A program made the position numbers and the translations under genes. From assembly GCF_030758615.1 (NCBI RefSeq), contig NZ_CP132381.1:620001-684000 (forward strand): a stretch of DNA of 64,000 nucleotides. Reading direction: 5' to 3'. Under the pieces are notes generated by a model that was not told the DNA's origin, did no database searches, and saw only the letters and a program-made list of their open reading frames with translations. The DNA comes from Gilliamella apis (GTDB lineage: Bacteria; Pseudomonadota; Gammaproteobacteria; Enterobacterales; Orbaceae). Shown piece by piece: positions 37,797 through 47,035 of this stretch (positions within the stretch are counted from its first letter, which is position 1; each line of letters opens with the position of its first letter).

Positions 37797-37828
37797 TCAG
37801 GCTAATGCTATTAGTAACATTAGCCTGA
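37797..37828. terminator. shared terminator between the phosphatase gene and bepA
   Basis: TCAGGCTAATG (37797-37807) pairs perfectly with CATTAGCCTGA (37818-37828) over a 10-base loop, between two convergent genes whose stops lie 23 and 10 bases away. U-tails are poor on both sides. Confidence 0.6.
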
Positions 37829-37837
37829 AATGTGAGT

Positions 37838-39289
37838 CTACCTTCTACTATAAACAGCATAACGTTTTTGTAACTGTTTTAATTGACTAATTCTGGCATC
37901 AATTTTTGCAATTAAGGTTTGATTACCTTTTGCTTGAGTTTTAGCATTAGTTAATAATCGAATCGCGTCAGTAAAATTTCCTTCTAGAGCGATTGACTCA
38001 GCCCGTGCACTCATCTCTTGAGCTCTTGACTTTAATCCACCATAAGCGGTTATTAGCAAATCCCAACCGTTAGTATCATCATTATGATCAAAAGTATAAC
38101 GATGTAATAAACTTACTGCTTGTTGGTAATTGCGTGCTTTTACATAGGCATTAGCTAAATTTAATTGCAATGCGGAACTATTAGGTGATTTTTTTAATGC
38201 TGATTGAAGACGACTAATCGCAGCACTACTATTATTAAGCGCTAAGTCAATATCCGTCATTAGATCAATATACCAAATATTATTTGGATCATTATCTAAT
38301 AATGGTTGTAATTGTTGTTTGGCTTTTGGGTAATTATTATTATTGTAATCAACTAAAGCATTAGCATAAATTACCGCTATTTTACTTTGTTCATTATTCA
38401 GTTTACGATAACCTTCAATCAATAATCTTGCATTAGTTTTGTTACTCATCAATATTGCTATTCTAGCTTTGGCTAAATAATAATTTAAAGATGGCGTAAC
38501 ATTCTTTTTTGAGTATTGTAATGAACGATTACGAATATCTGATAAACGGCTATTAGGTAAAGGGTGAGTCATTAAGATTTCAGGTGGCTTACTGCTAAAG
38601 CGACTTTGATCGGCAAGTTTTTGTAGAAACTCAGAAGAAGCATAAGGATCAAATCCAGCTTTAGTTAATGTTCTAAGCCCAACTCTATCCGCTTCTTGTT
38701 CATTTGATTGGGTAAAACTAATCATACTTTGTGTTGAACTAGCCATAGTAGTTGTCATTGCCGCCATACCCGCTTCTGGATTGGCTAAAGTTAGTAATAA
38801 CGAGCCAAGTGTTGCCCCCCAAACGTATGGACTATTACTATTTTGAGCCTCCATTGCTCGAGCCAAATGGCGTTGTGTCACGTGCCCGATTTCATGAGCC
38901 ATTACCGATGCTAATTGACTTTCATTATCGGTATCTAATATTAATCTTGAATGAACGACGACATTGCCACCAAAAAAAGCAAAGGCATTAAGTACATTAC
39001 TTCTCATAACATAAAAGTGAAAAGGCGTCTGTACTGATTCAGATTTGGAAACTAATTTTTTTCCTAAATCATTGATGTATTGATTTAAAACCGGATCATT
39101 AATAATCGGAGCACTACCACGTAACAAGCGCATATAATAATCGCCCATCTCTTTTTCTTGCCCGATGCTTAATGTAGCTGCAGCTGCGGTGCCCATATCG
39201 GGTAGCTTAATGTTATCTGCATAAACGATCGATGCATTTTGCAATAATAACGACGTAGATACTATTAATGCGATTGCTTTTTTTAACAT
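37838..39289 (-). CDS. bepA: beta-barrel assembly-enhancing protease BepA
   Basis: A periplasmic M48 metalloprotease and chaperone that matures LptD and degrades stalled outer-membrane proteins. The 483-residue product (E. coli 487) has a signal peptide (about residues 1-24), the zinc motif HEIGH (His132, Glu133, His136), EQEADRVG as the third-ligand helix and THPLPNSRL, followed by a C-terminal TPR domain (about 285-480). In E. coli expression is under sigma-E; I did not identify a sigma-E promoter in the 141-base upstream gap. Confidence 0.95.
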   Translation of the reverse strand: MLKKAIALIVSTSLLLQNASIVYADNIKLPDMGTAAAATLSIGQEKEMGDYYMRLLRGSAPIINDPVLNQYINDLGKKLVSKSESVQTPFHFYVMRSNVLNAFAFFGGNVVVHSRLILDTDNESQLASVMAHEIGHVTQRHLARAMEAQNSNSPYVWGATLGSLLLTLANPEAGMAAMTTTMASSTQSMISFTQSNEQEADRVGLRTLTKAGFDPYASSEFLQKLADQSRFSSKPPEILMTHPLPNSRLSDIRNRSLQYSKKNVTPSLNYYLAKARIAILMSNKTNARLLIEGYRKLNNEQSKIAVIYANALVDYNNNNYPKAKQQLQPLLDNDPNNIWYIDLMTDIDLALNNSSAAISRLQSALKKSPNSSALQLNLANAYVKARNYQQAVSLLHRYTFDHNDDTNGWDLLITAYGGLKSRAQEMSARAESIALEGNFTDAIRLLTNAKTQAKGNQTLIAKIDARISQLKQLQKRYAVYSRR

Positions 39290-39430
39290 ACTTTTAACTC
39301 ATAAAAAAGATTGATAATTAAGTATTCTAGCTTAAAAAAAAGACAATATCACTTTGAATATTTTATCAATTTGAGCTATTACTTCTATATTATTTTATTT
39401 ACTCGATTTAATAATCTTAAATAATGAATG

Positions 39431-40012
39431 TTATTCAAATACTGCGTGGCGAATTTGTTCTACATCAACATTTTCAATATAGTTTTTGATATTGGGATAA
39501 ATATTATAATGATGTCCAAACTCAGGTTGCATTAATTCATCAATAACTTGATGTTTACTCCAGTTTTGAAAAATTAAGCGATACATAGCAACAACTACGC
39601 CTGTGCGGTCACTGCCATGCCAACAATGAATCAATATCGGTTTAGGTGAATTTTTGATTGTTTTAAGGATTTGAATTATTTTTTTATCAGAAATATTTCC
39701 TGCTCGCATATTGATCCAAACCTCAGTGATGCCTGTATTGACAACTTTATCTCGATCACTATGCCATAATCGCAGATTAATTATGGTTTTAATGCCGAGT
39801 TTATCAAGCTGTTTTATCTGTTTTAACGAGGGTTGTTCAGAACGATATACATCGTTAGATACTTGATAAAAGTTATTTGGAATGAGGTCGGAATTAATAT
39901 TTGACTGGCAACTGCTAATAAAAAAAATCAAGCAACACAACAATATAATGTTCACTCTTTTGGCGATTTGCAAACCAAAGTGAGCTATTACTTGTTGTGT
40001 TCTATTTATCAT
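39431..40012 (-). CDS. lipoprotein of the tyrosine/dual-specificity phosphatase family
   Basis: A 193-residue protein with a lipoprotein signal (hydrophobic residues 20-34, lipobox ISSC with Cys35) and a phosphatase domain. The active-site loop HCWHGSDRTG gives the C-x5-R signature with Cys130 and Arg136, and the D-x-E-P-like general-acid region would be near DVYRSEQPS to INLRLW. The fold is that of the dual-specificity/DSP-type phosphatases found as exported proteins in several gammaproteobacteria. The substrate is unknown; an extracytoplasmic site is unusual for a protein phosphatase, so phospholipid or sugar phosphates are possible. It starts 24 bases after proS and is probably cotranscribed. 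Confidence 0.8.
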   Translation of the reverse strand: MINRTQQVIAHFGLQIAKRVNIILLCCLIFFISSCQSNINSDLIPNNFYQVSNDVYRSEQPSLKQIKQLDKLGIKTIINLRLWHSDRDKVVNTGITEVWINMRAGNISDKKIIQILKTIKNSPKPILIHCWHGSDRTGVVVAMYRLIFQNWSKHQVIDELMQPEFGHHYNIYPNIKNYIENVDVEQIRHAVFE

Positions 40013-40036
40013 TACTACAATTGTCTATTGTTATGT

Positions 40037-41752
40037 TTATTGTTGACGGCTTTTAATAAATTCAAGGATTTGATCTACTTTTACCAATTCTTTATCCCCA
40101 CCAGCACGATGTTTATATTCTACATCACCATTATCAAGGTTACGATCACCAATAACAATAGTGTGTGGAATACCAATTAATTCAGCATCAGCAAACATTA
40201 CACCAGGGCGTTCTTTACGGTCGTCAAATAGTACTTCAATACCGGCAGCTTGTAGATCGGCATAGAGTTTTTCTGCAGTCGCCTGTACTCTTTCTGATTT
40301 GTGCATATTCATTGGAATAATAACAACGCTAAATGGTGCTATGGCTTCTGGCCAAATAATTCCACGTTCGTCATGGCATTGTTCGATTGCAGCGGCAACT
40401 ATTCGGCTAACGCCGATACCATAACAACCCATGATCATCACATGATTTTGTCCATCTTCACCTTGCACTGTTGCTTTCATTGCTTCTGAATATTTAGTAC
40501 CAAGTTGGAAAATATGTCCAACTTCAATACCACGTTTAATTTGCAATGTACCTTTGCCGTCAGGGCTAACATCGCCTTCGACTACATTGCGGATATCTTC
40601 GATGCGAGGTAAAGCAACATCGCGTTCCCAATTGATATTGAAATAATGTTTATGGTCAATATTGGCACCAGCACCAAAATCACTCATTACAGCAACATCA
40701 CGGTCAATAATCATTGGCATATTTAGGTTTATTGGTCCTAGAGAGCCCGGTCCTGCATTGACTAATGCGCGAATTTCATCTTCGGTTGCAAATTCAAGTG
40801 GAGACGCCACAATATCGATTTTTTCTGCTTTGATTTCGTTTAAGGTATGATCACCTCGAACTAATAAAGCTACTAGTTGGTGACCACTCTCTTTAGTGGC
40901 TTTAACCATTAATGTTTTAACGGTTTTTTCAATTGGTAAATTGAATTGTGCTACTAGTTCATCAATAGTTTTGGCATCTGGAGTATCAACTAATTGCATC
41001 TCCTTGGTTGGAAATTGGCGAGTTTGAGTTGGTGCTTGTGCTTGTGCCATTTCGATATTTGCCGCATAATCAGACTCAGTTGAAAAAACAATATCATCTT
41101 CGCCACTATCCGCTAATACTTGGAATTCATGTGACCAGTTACCACCAATTGAGCCAGTATCAGCTCGTACTGCTCTAAAATTTAAGCCTGCACGAGTAAA
41201 TACTGCACTGTAAGCTTTATACATATCATCATAAGTTTCTTGTAATGATTCTTGCGATGTGTGAAATGAGTATGCATCTTTCATAATAAATTCACGCGAA
41301 CGCATAACACCAAAACGTGGGCGTACTTCATCGCGGAATTTGGTTTGAATTTGATATACATTAAGCGGTAATTGCTTATAAGAGCTCACTTCATTACGAA
41401 GTAAGTCAGTGATCACTTCTTCATGAGTTGGGCCTAAGACGAAATCACGATCACCACGATCTTTAATGCGTAATAATTCGGGACCATATTGTTCCCAACG
41501 CCCACTTTCTTGCCATATATCGGCAGGTTGTACCACAGGCATTAATACTTCAATTGCACCTGCTTTATTCATCTCTTCACGAACAATATTTTCGACTTTT
41601 TTTAGTACACGATAACCTGTGGGTAGCCATGTATATAATCCGGCAGCAACTTTACGGATCATGCCGGCACGTAACATTAATTGATGACTAATTACTTCAG
41701 CATCTGCTGGCGTTTCTTTTAATGTAGATAGAAGATATTTACTGGTTCGCAT
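40037..41752 (-). CDS. proS: prolyl-tRNA synthetase
   Basis: Class II synthetase with the bacterial insertion (editing) domain, 571 residues (E. coli 572). It begins [20 protein letters not shown] and contains [30 protein letters not shown] (motif 2), the YbaK-like editing insert (about residues 225-405) and [10 protein letters not shown] (motif 3), ending with the anticodon domain [20 protein letters not shown]. Its trans-editing partner YbaK is at 26373-26858. Confidence 0.98.
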   Translation of the reverse strand: MRTSKYLLSTLKETPADAEVISHQLMLRAGMIRKVAAGLYTWLPTGYRVLKKVENIVREEMNKAGAIEVLMPVVQPADIWQESGRWEQYGPELLRIKDRGDRDFVLGPTHEEVITDLLRNEVSSYKQLPLNVYQIQTKFRDEVRPRFGVMRSREFIMKDAYSFHTSQESLQETYDDMYKAYSAVFTRAGLNFRAVRADTGSIGGNWSHEFQVLADSGEDDIVFSTESDYAANIEMAQAQAPTQTRQFPTKEMQLVDTPDAKTIDELVAQFNLPIEKTVKTLMVKATKESGHQLVALLVRGDHTLNEIKAEKIDIVASPLEFATEDEIRALVNAGPGSLGPINLNMPMIIDRDVAVMSDFGAGANIDHKHYFNINWERDVALPRIEDIRNVVEGDVSPDGKGTLQIKRGIEVGHIFQLGTKYSEAMKATVQGEDGQNHVMIMGCYGIGVSRIVAAAIEQCHDERGIIWPEAIAPFSVVIIPMNMHKSERVQATAEKLYADLQAAGIEVLFDDRKERPGVMFADAELIGIPHTIVIGDRNLDNGDVEYKHRAGGDKELVKVDQILEFIKSRQQ

Positions 41753-41860
41753 ACATTTATCCCGAAAAATAATTTATATATAAATATAATAAAAATGTTA
41801 GCTAGTTTAGCAGTACCAAGCGCAACACAAAAGTAATTTTATTAATAATTATGGTTATAG

Positions 41861-42301
41861 ATGTTTATTAATGATAAATTATCGTTTATTGAGAATAAGT
41901 TACTAATCAATATGGACAAATGGAAATTGAACATACATAAATTAATAGAGCGTTTATTCTTTCTCTTTTTAATAGGTCTTATTTTATATTGGCCGATTAA
42001 ATTTGCTAAATATCATTTGTTTGATTTAAGTTATCAAGAGGTATTAGAGTTTTCTTGGCGAACTGATGGTTGTCAATTGTCATATCCAGAGGTATGCCCA
42101 TGCCCTAGTTTTATTGAGCCAGATGATCATTTCACAATTACTGATGATGGCGATTTATATTTTGAAAATAAACTTTATGGTAAATTGATATTAAAAGACA
42201 AACCTAGTTTTTTTCATGACCCCTCTGAAATATTGTCTGGTGGCTTCATGGAAATTATACGGTCAGATTCAGGTGTTATTTGCTACTATGATTCGATATA
42301 A
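41861..42301 (+). CDS. hypothetical protein with one membrane segment
   Basis: I do not recognise this 146-residue protein. It has a single hydrophobic segment (about residues 33-50, LFFLFLIGLILYWPIKF) and a C-terminal domain of about 95 residues containing three Cys close together (DGCQLSYPEVCPCPSF) and a fourth near the end (VICYYD). The topology suggests a membrane-anchored domain, periplasmic if the N-terminus is inside. An internal ATG at 41912 (MDKWKLNIHK) is an alternative start; neither has a clear ribosome site. It sits between divergent proS and sdaA. The Cys-rich patch is the only feature that suggests function (disulfides or metal). Confidence 0.55.
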   Translation: MFINDKLSFIENKLLINMDKWKLNIHKLIERLFFLFLIGLILYWPIKFAKYHLFDLSYQEVLEFSWRTDGCQLSYPEVCPCPSFIEPDDHFTITDDGDLYFENKLYGKLILKDKPSFFHDPSEILSGGFMEIIRSDSGVICYYDSI

Positions 42302-42488
42302 AAATTTTGAGAATTTTTTAGCTAAAATTAGCTGTCAAAAACCCCGTTCTTCAAAAATTTTTTATGCTAATAATTTAATCTTAATTAATGGCTTGATTCG
42401 ACAATTGTTATCACCATAATATAGCACTAAATATAAGTCATTTTTAACTATAATTACGAGCAAGTCATTGATTACAAAAAGGGATAAA

Positions 42489-43847
42489 ATGGGTTCGGTT
42501 TTTGATATATTCAAAATTGGTATAGGTCCTTCTAGTTCACATACCGTTGGTCCAATGAGAGCAGGTAAGGCATTTATTGATCTACTTATTAATAATGAGC
42601 AAATGCCGTTAGTGACTAAAATTGTTGCTGATATTTATGGCTCTTTGTCACTGACAGGTAAAGGTCACCATACTGATGTGGCAATTATTCTCGGATTATC
42701 AGGTGAAAAACCTGATACTGTTAATATTGATCAGATCCCCCACATTATTCAAACCATGAATCAATGCTGTCGGCTACCAATATATAATGGTCAATACCAA
42801 GTCGATTTTTCCAGTCAAAGCATTATATTTCATTCTACTTTTCTACCATTACACGAAAATGGAATGACGTTAAGTGCTTATCATCATGACAAACTAATTG
42901 TGCAAAAGACTTATTATTCAGTGGGTGGTGGTAAAATTGTTGAAGAGGAATTGTTCGGTTTACAAGATCAGAATGCAATAGATGTACCTTACCCTTTTGC
43001 AACCGCCGCACAATTATTGCAGCATTGTGATGATAACTCATTGTCGGTATCTAGTATTGTTTTAAAAAATGAGTTACAACATCATACTCATGAGGAAATC
43101 ATAAATTATTTTTCTTTAGTTGGACAAACAATGCTTGATTGTATTAAGCGAGGCATGAATACCGAAGGATTATTACCTGGTGCTCTTAAGGTTTCTCGTC
43201 GAGCAAATGCGTTGTATCGTCAATTATTAACAAGTAAAAGTAATAATGATCCAATGATTATTATCGATTGGGTAAATATGTTTGCACTAGCTGTTAGTGA
43301 AGAGAATGCCGCTGGCGGTAGGGTCGTGACAGCACCGACTAATGGGGCTTGCGGTATCATCCCTGCTGTACTGGCATATTACGATAAATTTATTGATCCT
43401 GTATCACCTGATATTTTTATTCGTTACTTTTTAACCTGTGGAGCTATTGGATTACTTTATCAAAAAAATGCCTCCATTTCTGGTGCAGAAGTTGGCTGTC
43501 AAGGTGAGGTTGGTGTAGCTTGTTCTATGGCGGCAGCAGGATTAGCTGAATTGTTAGGGGGGAATCCTCAACAGGTGTGTATGGCTGCCGAAATTGGTAT
43601 GGAACATAACTTAGGTTTGACTTGTGATCCCGTTGATGGTCAAGTACAAGTTCCTTGTATTGAACGTAATGCGATTGCAGCAGTGAAAGCCATTAATGCC
43701 ACTCGGATGGCATTAAGACGTACGACCGCGGCGATTGTTTCGCTTGATAAAGTGATTGAAACTATGTACGAAACAGGCAAAGACATGAATGCTAAATATC
43801 GAGAGACTTCTCGTGGCGGGCTAGCTATTACGGTTCATTGTAGTTAA
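42489..43847 (+). CDS. sdaA: L-serine dehydratase (iron-sulfur type)
   Basis: Deaminates L-serine to pyruvate with a 4Fe-4S cluster. The ATG at 42489 has AAGGG upstream and gives 452 residues (E. coli SdaA 454); a frame back to TTG 42468 is not needed. Signatures are [67 protein letters not shown] and the C-terminal [11 protein letters not shown]. The cluster cysteines are those in GCQGEV, LTCDPV and VPCIERN. SdaA versus SdaB cannot be settled from sequence alone. No serine transporter (sdaC) lies beside it. Confidence 0.93.
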   Translation: MGSVFDIFKIGIGPSSSHTVGPMRAGKAFIDLLINNEQMPLVTKIVADIYGSLSLTGKGHHTDVAIILGLSGEKPDTVNIDQIPHIIQTMNQCCRLPIYNGQYQVDFSSQSIIFHSTFLPLHENGMTLSAYHHDKLIVQKTYYSVGGGKIVEEELFGLQDQNAIDVPYPFATAAQLLQHCDDNSLSVSSIVLKNELQHHTHEEIINYFSLVGQTMLDCIKRGMNTEGLLPGALKVSRRANALYRQLLTSKSNNDPMIIIDWVNMFALAVSEENAAGGRVVTAPTNGACGIIPAVLAYYDKFIDPVSPDIFIRYFLTCGAIGLLYQKNASISGAEVGCQGEVGVACSMAAAGLAELLGGNPQQVCMAAEIGMEHNLGLTCDPVDGQVQVPCIERNAIAAVKAINATRMALRRTTAAIVSLDKVIETMYETGKDMNAKYRETSRGGLAITVHCS

Positions 43848-43910
43848 TAGTGAATCGTATGAGATGTGACGATTTATCATCAGTAATATTATGATTAAAT
43901 CATAGCTGTG

Positions 43911-43932
43911 ATTTCATTTATGAAATATTTTT
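43911..43932. terminator. weak shared terminator between sdaA and nnr
   Basis: ATTTCAT (43911-43917) pairs with ATGAAAT (43920-43926), followed on the plus strand by ATTTTT. An AT-only stem between convergent genes, so the call is weak. Confidence 0.35.
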
Positions 43933-43964
43933 GCAGAGTACTAAAATTGTCCATATTTTTATAG

Positions 43965-45449
43965 CTAAACGGATAGTACCTCGTTTAGACTATCAATTAT
44001 ATCACTAGCTAATAAACTGTATTTATTTAGTTTTTTAGAAGCAACATCGCCAGCTAAACCATGTAAGTAAACACTTACTGGAGCAGCTTTGGATGGCGGT
44101 AGATGTTGAGCTATAAGTCCAGCCATTATTCCTGTTAAAACATCACCAGCACCGCCGGTAGCCATACCACAATTACCAGATTGGTTAATATAAGTGGTTT
44201 GTCCAGGTATTGTGACGATGGTTTTTGCATCTTTTAATACGCAGATTACGTTATAGTCTTGCGCAAATTTTTTAGCCGTGTCGACTAAATTATTTTTAAT
44301 AGCTTCAATTGGTTGTTTAACTAGCCTTGCCATTTCTCCCAAATGAGGGGTAACAATAATAGTTGACTGTGCTTGTTTCAATAATCTTAAATTAGGTACT
44401 AACGTATTAAGCCCATCAGCATCGATGATTACTGGAATCCTTGCATGCTGTAATACATACGATAAGATTTTATGAGTATCATCGGATACCCCCATGCCAG
44501 GTCCAATAACAATGACTGAAGCCCGATTTATTAGTTCATCAAGTTTTTTTATATCAATTTTATTGGTAATAAATGGGGTTAATAGAACTTCGGGAATTTG
44601 GGTTAATAAAATATCACGATTGCACATGGGGGTGTAAATATGTACTAATCCAGCTCCAGTTTTATATGCTGCTTTAGCTGAAAAGTACGCAGCTCCAGAC
44701 ATATTTTCGGAACCAGCGATAACTAATACTTTGCCATAACTACCTTTATGACTATTGTTTGATCTTTGCGGCAATAATTTACTCAACTCATTAGATTGAT
44801 AAGTATAATGACTGGCTGGAGTATCTGCATAGATGCCGATATCGGCAATAGTGATTTCACCTGCTAATTCAGCCCCTGGATAAAGCGATAAACCAATTTT
44901 TGCGTAGGCAAAAGTGACAGTTTGTTTAGCCTTGACCGCAACACCAAGGATTTTTCCTGTATTGCTGCAAAGTCCCGAAGGAATATCAATAGCAAGAACA
45001 TCGGCACAGCACTGATTTATCCGCTCAATGGCATGAACAAAATTGCCGCTCACTATACGATTAAGCCCTATACCAAAAATAGCATCAACGATAGTAGTAT
45101 ATTCGGTAAAGCATTTTGGGAGTGAAGTGATAAAGTTGATATTATAATGCTGTGCTATTTTAATTTGTTGTAGTGTTTCCTTTGATGCATGTTCTACTTG
45201 ACCAATTAAATACACATCAACATCAATATGTTGTAATTTGAGTAAGCGAGCTACAGCAATACCATCACCGCCATTATTGCCATATCCACACACTACCGCA
45301 ATTTTGTTTAAATTATAGTTGTTTTCATTAAGTTGATTTACAACGGCTAATGCTGCTCGTTCCATTAATACTAGTGAAGGTAAGCCAATTTTATTTGCGG
45401 TATAAGCATCATAATGCTTCATTTCAGATGAGGTGACTAAGTATTGCAT
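43965..45449 (-). CDS. nnr: bifunctional NAD(P)H-hydrate epimerase/dehydratase
   Basis: Repairs hydrated NADH and NADPH. The 494-residue product (E. coli 515) is a fusion of a YjeF_N epimerase domain (about residues 1-215, with VCGYGNNGGDGIAVARLL and DAIFGIGLNR) and a ribokinase-like ADP-dependent dehydratase (about 225-490, with HKGSYGKVLVIAGS, TPHLGEMARL and GGAGDVLTGIMAG). In E. coli nnr is followed by tsaE and amiB; those are missing, and here it follows mpl, separated by a long hairpin. Confidence 0.95.
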   Translation of the reverse strand: MQYLVTSSEMKHYDAYTANKIGLPSLVLMERAALAVVNQLNENNYNLNKIAVVCGYGNNGGDGIAVARLLKLQHIDVDVYLIGQVEHASKETLQQIKIAQHYNINFITSLPKCFTEYTTIVDAIFGIGLNRIVSGNFVHAIERINQCCADVLAIDIPSGLCSNTGKILGVAVKAKQTVTFAYAKIGLSLYPGAELAGEITIADIGIYADTPASHYTYQSNELSKLLPQRSNNSHKGSYGKVLVIAGSENMSGAAYFSAKAAYKTGAGLVHIYTPMCNRDILLTQIPEVLLTPFITNKIDIKKLDELINRASVIVIGPGMGVSDDTHKILSYVLQHARIPVIIDADGLNTLVPNLRLLKQAQSTIIVTPHLGEMARLVKQPIEAIKNNLVDTAKKFAQDYNVICVLKDAKTIVTIPGQTTYINQSGNCGMATGGAGDVLTGIMAGLIAQHLPPSKAAPVSVYLHGLAGDVASKKLNKYSLLASDIIDSLNEVLSV

Positions 45450-45467
45450 GAGATTACCTCTCTCTGT

Positions 45468-45501
45468 ATATGATATGCCACGTTGCGTGGCAAAATCATA
45501 T
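45468..45501. repeat. long imperfect hairpin between mpl and nnr
   Basis: Two nested stems: outer ATATGAT/ATCATAT (45468-45474, 45495-45501) and inner TGCCACG/CGTGGCA (45476-45482, 45486-45492) with loop TTG. On the minus strand it lies 18 bases past the mpl stop and 18 bases ahead of the nnr start. No U-tract follows, so a transcript-stabilising or attenuating role is possible. Confidence 0.65.
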
Positions 45502-45519
45502 CGGTAGATTAATCAATTA

Positions 45520-46914
45520 TTAGATTAAGGTTTGTTCATCTAATTGATCTTTTAATTGTTGTTTTTTTAAGTTTTCTAAAATTTTATTATGAATGCCATT
45601 AAAACCACCATTACTCATAATCAAGATTGCATCAGTTGGTTTAGCTGATTTAGTAATCATCTCAACTAATAAATCAATATCTCCAGACCAATAAGCCGGT
45701 TGAATACAAGCATCGACCACATCAGCAACTAACCAAGGTAGTTGTTCTGGTTGAAACATATATATTTCATCTGCACGACCTAATGATGGCGCCAGTTCAT
45801 CTTTGGATATGCCTAGTTTCATGGTATTCGAACGAGGCTCTAATACTGCCAATATTCGTCGATTTGCACCAATTTTGCTGCGTAATGCTTCTAAAGTCGC
45901 TAATATTGCAGTTGGGTGATGGGCAAAATCATCATAAATCTCGATATCATTAACTTCGCCGTATAACTCTAAACGTCTTTTGGCATTCAAAAACGATCCC
46001 AGTGCTAAACAAGCATCAGCTGGTTTAATACCTACATTATGTGCCGCGGCAATAGCCATTAAGGCATTATGCATATTGTGTTCACCAACAAGAGAATAGT
46101 TAACTTCACCAACCTGTTCATTGTTAAAGTAAACGGCAAACTGGCTAGCATCATTAGCGATTTTTTTCGCCATCCAACCATTTTCTGATTCAGTGAATGA
46201 TTGTTCACTCCAACAACCTTTTGCTAAAACTTGTTTTAAATTGACATCTTCTTGCGGTGAAATTATCAACCCTTTACTTGGCACTAAACGAACTAAATGA
46301 TGGAATTGTTTTTGAATTGAACTAAGGTCATCAAAAATATCTGCATGATCAAATTCCAAATTATTCATAATTAACGTTTTTGGGCAATAATGCATAAATT
46401 TAGAACGTTTATCAAAAAATGAACAATCATATTCATCGGCTTCAATAACGAAAAAGTTACCTTCACCTAGTCTTGCTGATACTTCAAAATTACCAGGTAC
46501 GCCACCAATGACAAAACCTTGGTTATAACCTTGTTTCTCTAAAATCCAGTTAACCATACCGGCAGTGGTTGTTTTACCATGTGTTCCAGCAACCGCAATC
46601 ACCCAGCGTTCGCGTAAAACATTGTCATGTAACCATTGAGGTGCAGAAACATAAGGAATATTTTTGTCTAAAATATATTCAACACAAGGATTTCCTCTTG
46701 ATAACGCATTACCAATAATCACCAGATCAGGAGTAGGGTTTAATTGTGAAGGGTCATCTCCTTCAATAATATTAATATGTTCTTTTTGTAGCAGCGTACT
46801 CATTGGTGGGTAAACATTTTTGTCTGAACCCGTGACTTTATGACCCAATGAGCGAGCGATTAATGCAATGCCTCCCATGAATGTGCCACAAATCCCAAGA
46901 ATATGAATATGCAT
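45520..46914 (-). CDS. mpl: UDP-MurNAc:tripeptide ligase Mpl
   Basis: Recycles cell-wall tripeptide by ligating L-Ala-gamma-D-Glu-meso-Dap to UDP-MurNAc. The 464-residue product (E. coli 457) is a Mur-ligase: IHILGICGTFMGGIALIARS, the P-loop AVAGTHGKTTTAGM, VIEADEYDCSFFDKRSKF, NNLEFDHADIFDD, GEHNMHN and DDFAHHPTAI. The ILGICGTFMGG and RGNPCVEYIL segments mark Mpl rather than MurC. It indicates active peptidoglycan recycling. Confidence 0.96.
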   Translation of the reverse strand: MHIHILGICGTFMGGIALIARSLGHKVTGSDKNVYPPMSTLLQKEHINIIEGDDPSQLNPTPDLVIIGNALSRGNPCVEYILDKNIPYVSAPQWLHDNVLRERWVIAVAGTHGKTTTAGMVNWILEKQGYNQGFVIGGVPGNFEVSARLGEGNFFVIEADEYDCSFFDKRSKFMHYCPKTLIMNNLEFDHADIFDDLSSIQKQFHHLVRLVPSKGLIISPQEDVNLKQVLAKGCWSEQSFTESENGWMAKKIANDASQFAVYFNNEQVGEVNYSLVGEHNMHNALMAIAAAHNVGIKPADACLALGSFLNAKRRLELYGEVNDIEIYDDFAHHPTAILATLEALRSKIGANRRILAVLEPRSNTMKLGISKDELAPSLGRADEIYMFQPEQLPWLVADVVDACIQPAYWSGDIDLLVEMITKSAKPTDAILIMSNGGFNGIHNKILENLKKQQLKDQLDEQTLI

Positions 46915-47035
46915 TTTTTGGTCCTTAATGTTGTATAAAATATTGTACTGATGATAAAACTTATCTGTTGCCAGTATTTTTAGTTAACTGATTTGATTTT
47001 TGTAGAAAATTATAATTATAGTCGATTTTAATCGC

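Noticed and set aside
42216..42419. 67-residue frame overlapping the end of the hypothetical gene
   Set aside because: It overlaps the 41861-42301 frame out of phase, has no ribosome site and resembles no family; it is noted only as a possible displaced C-terminus.
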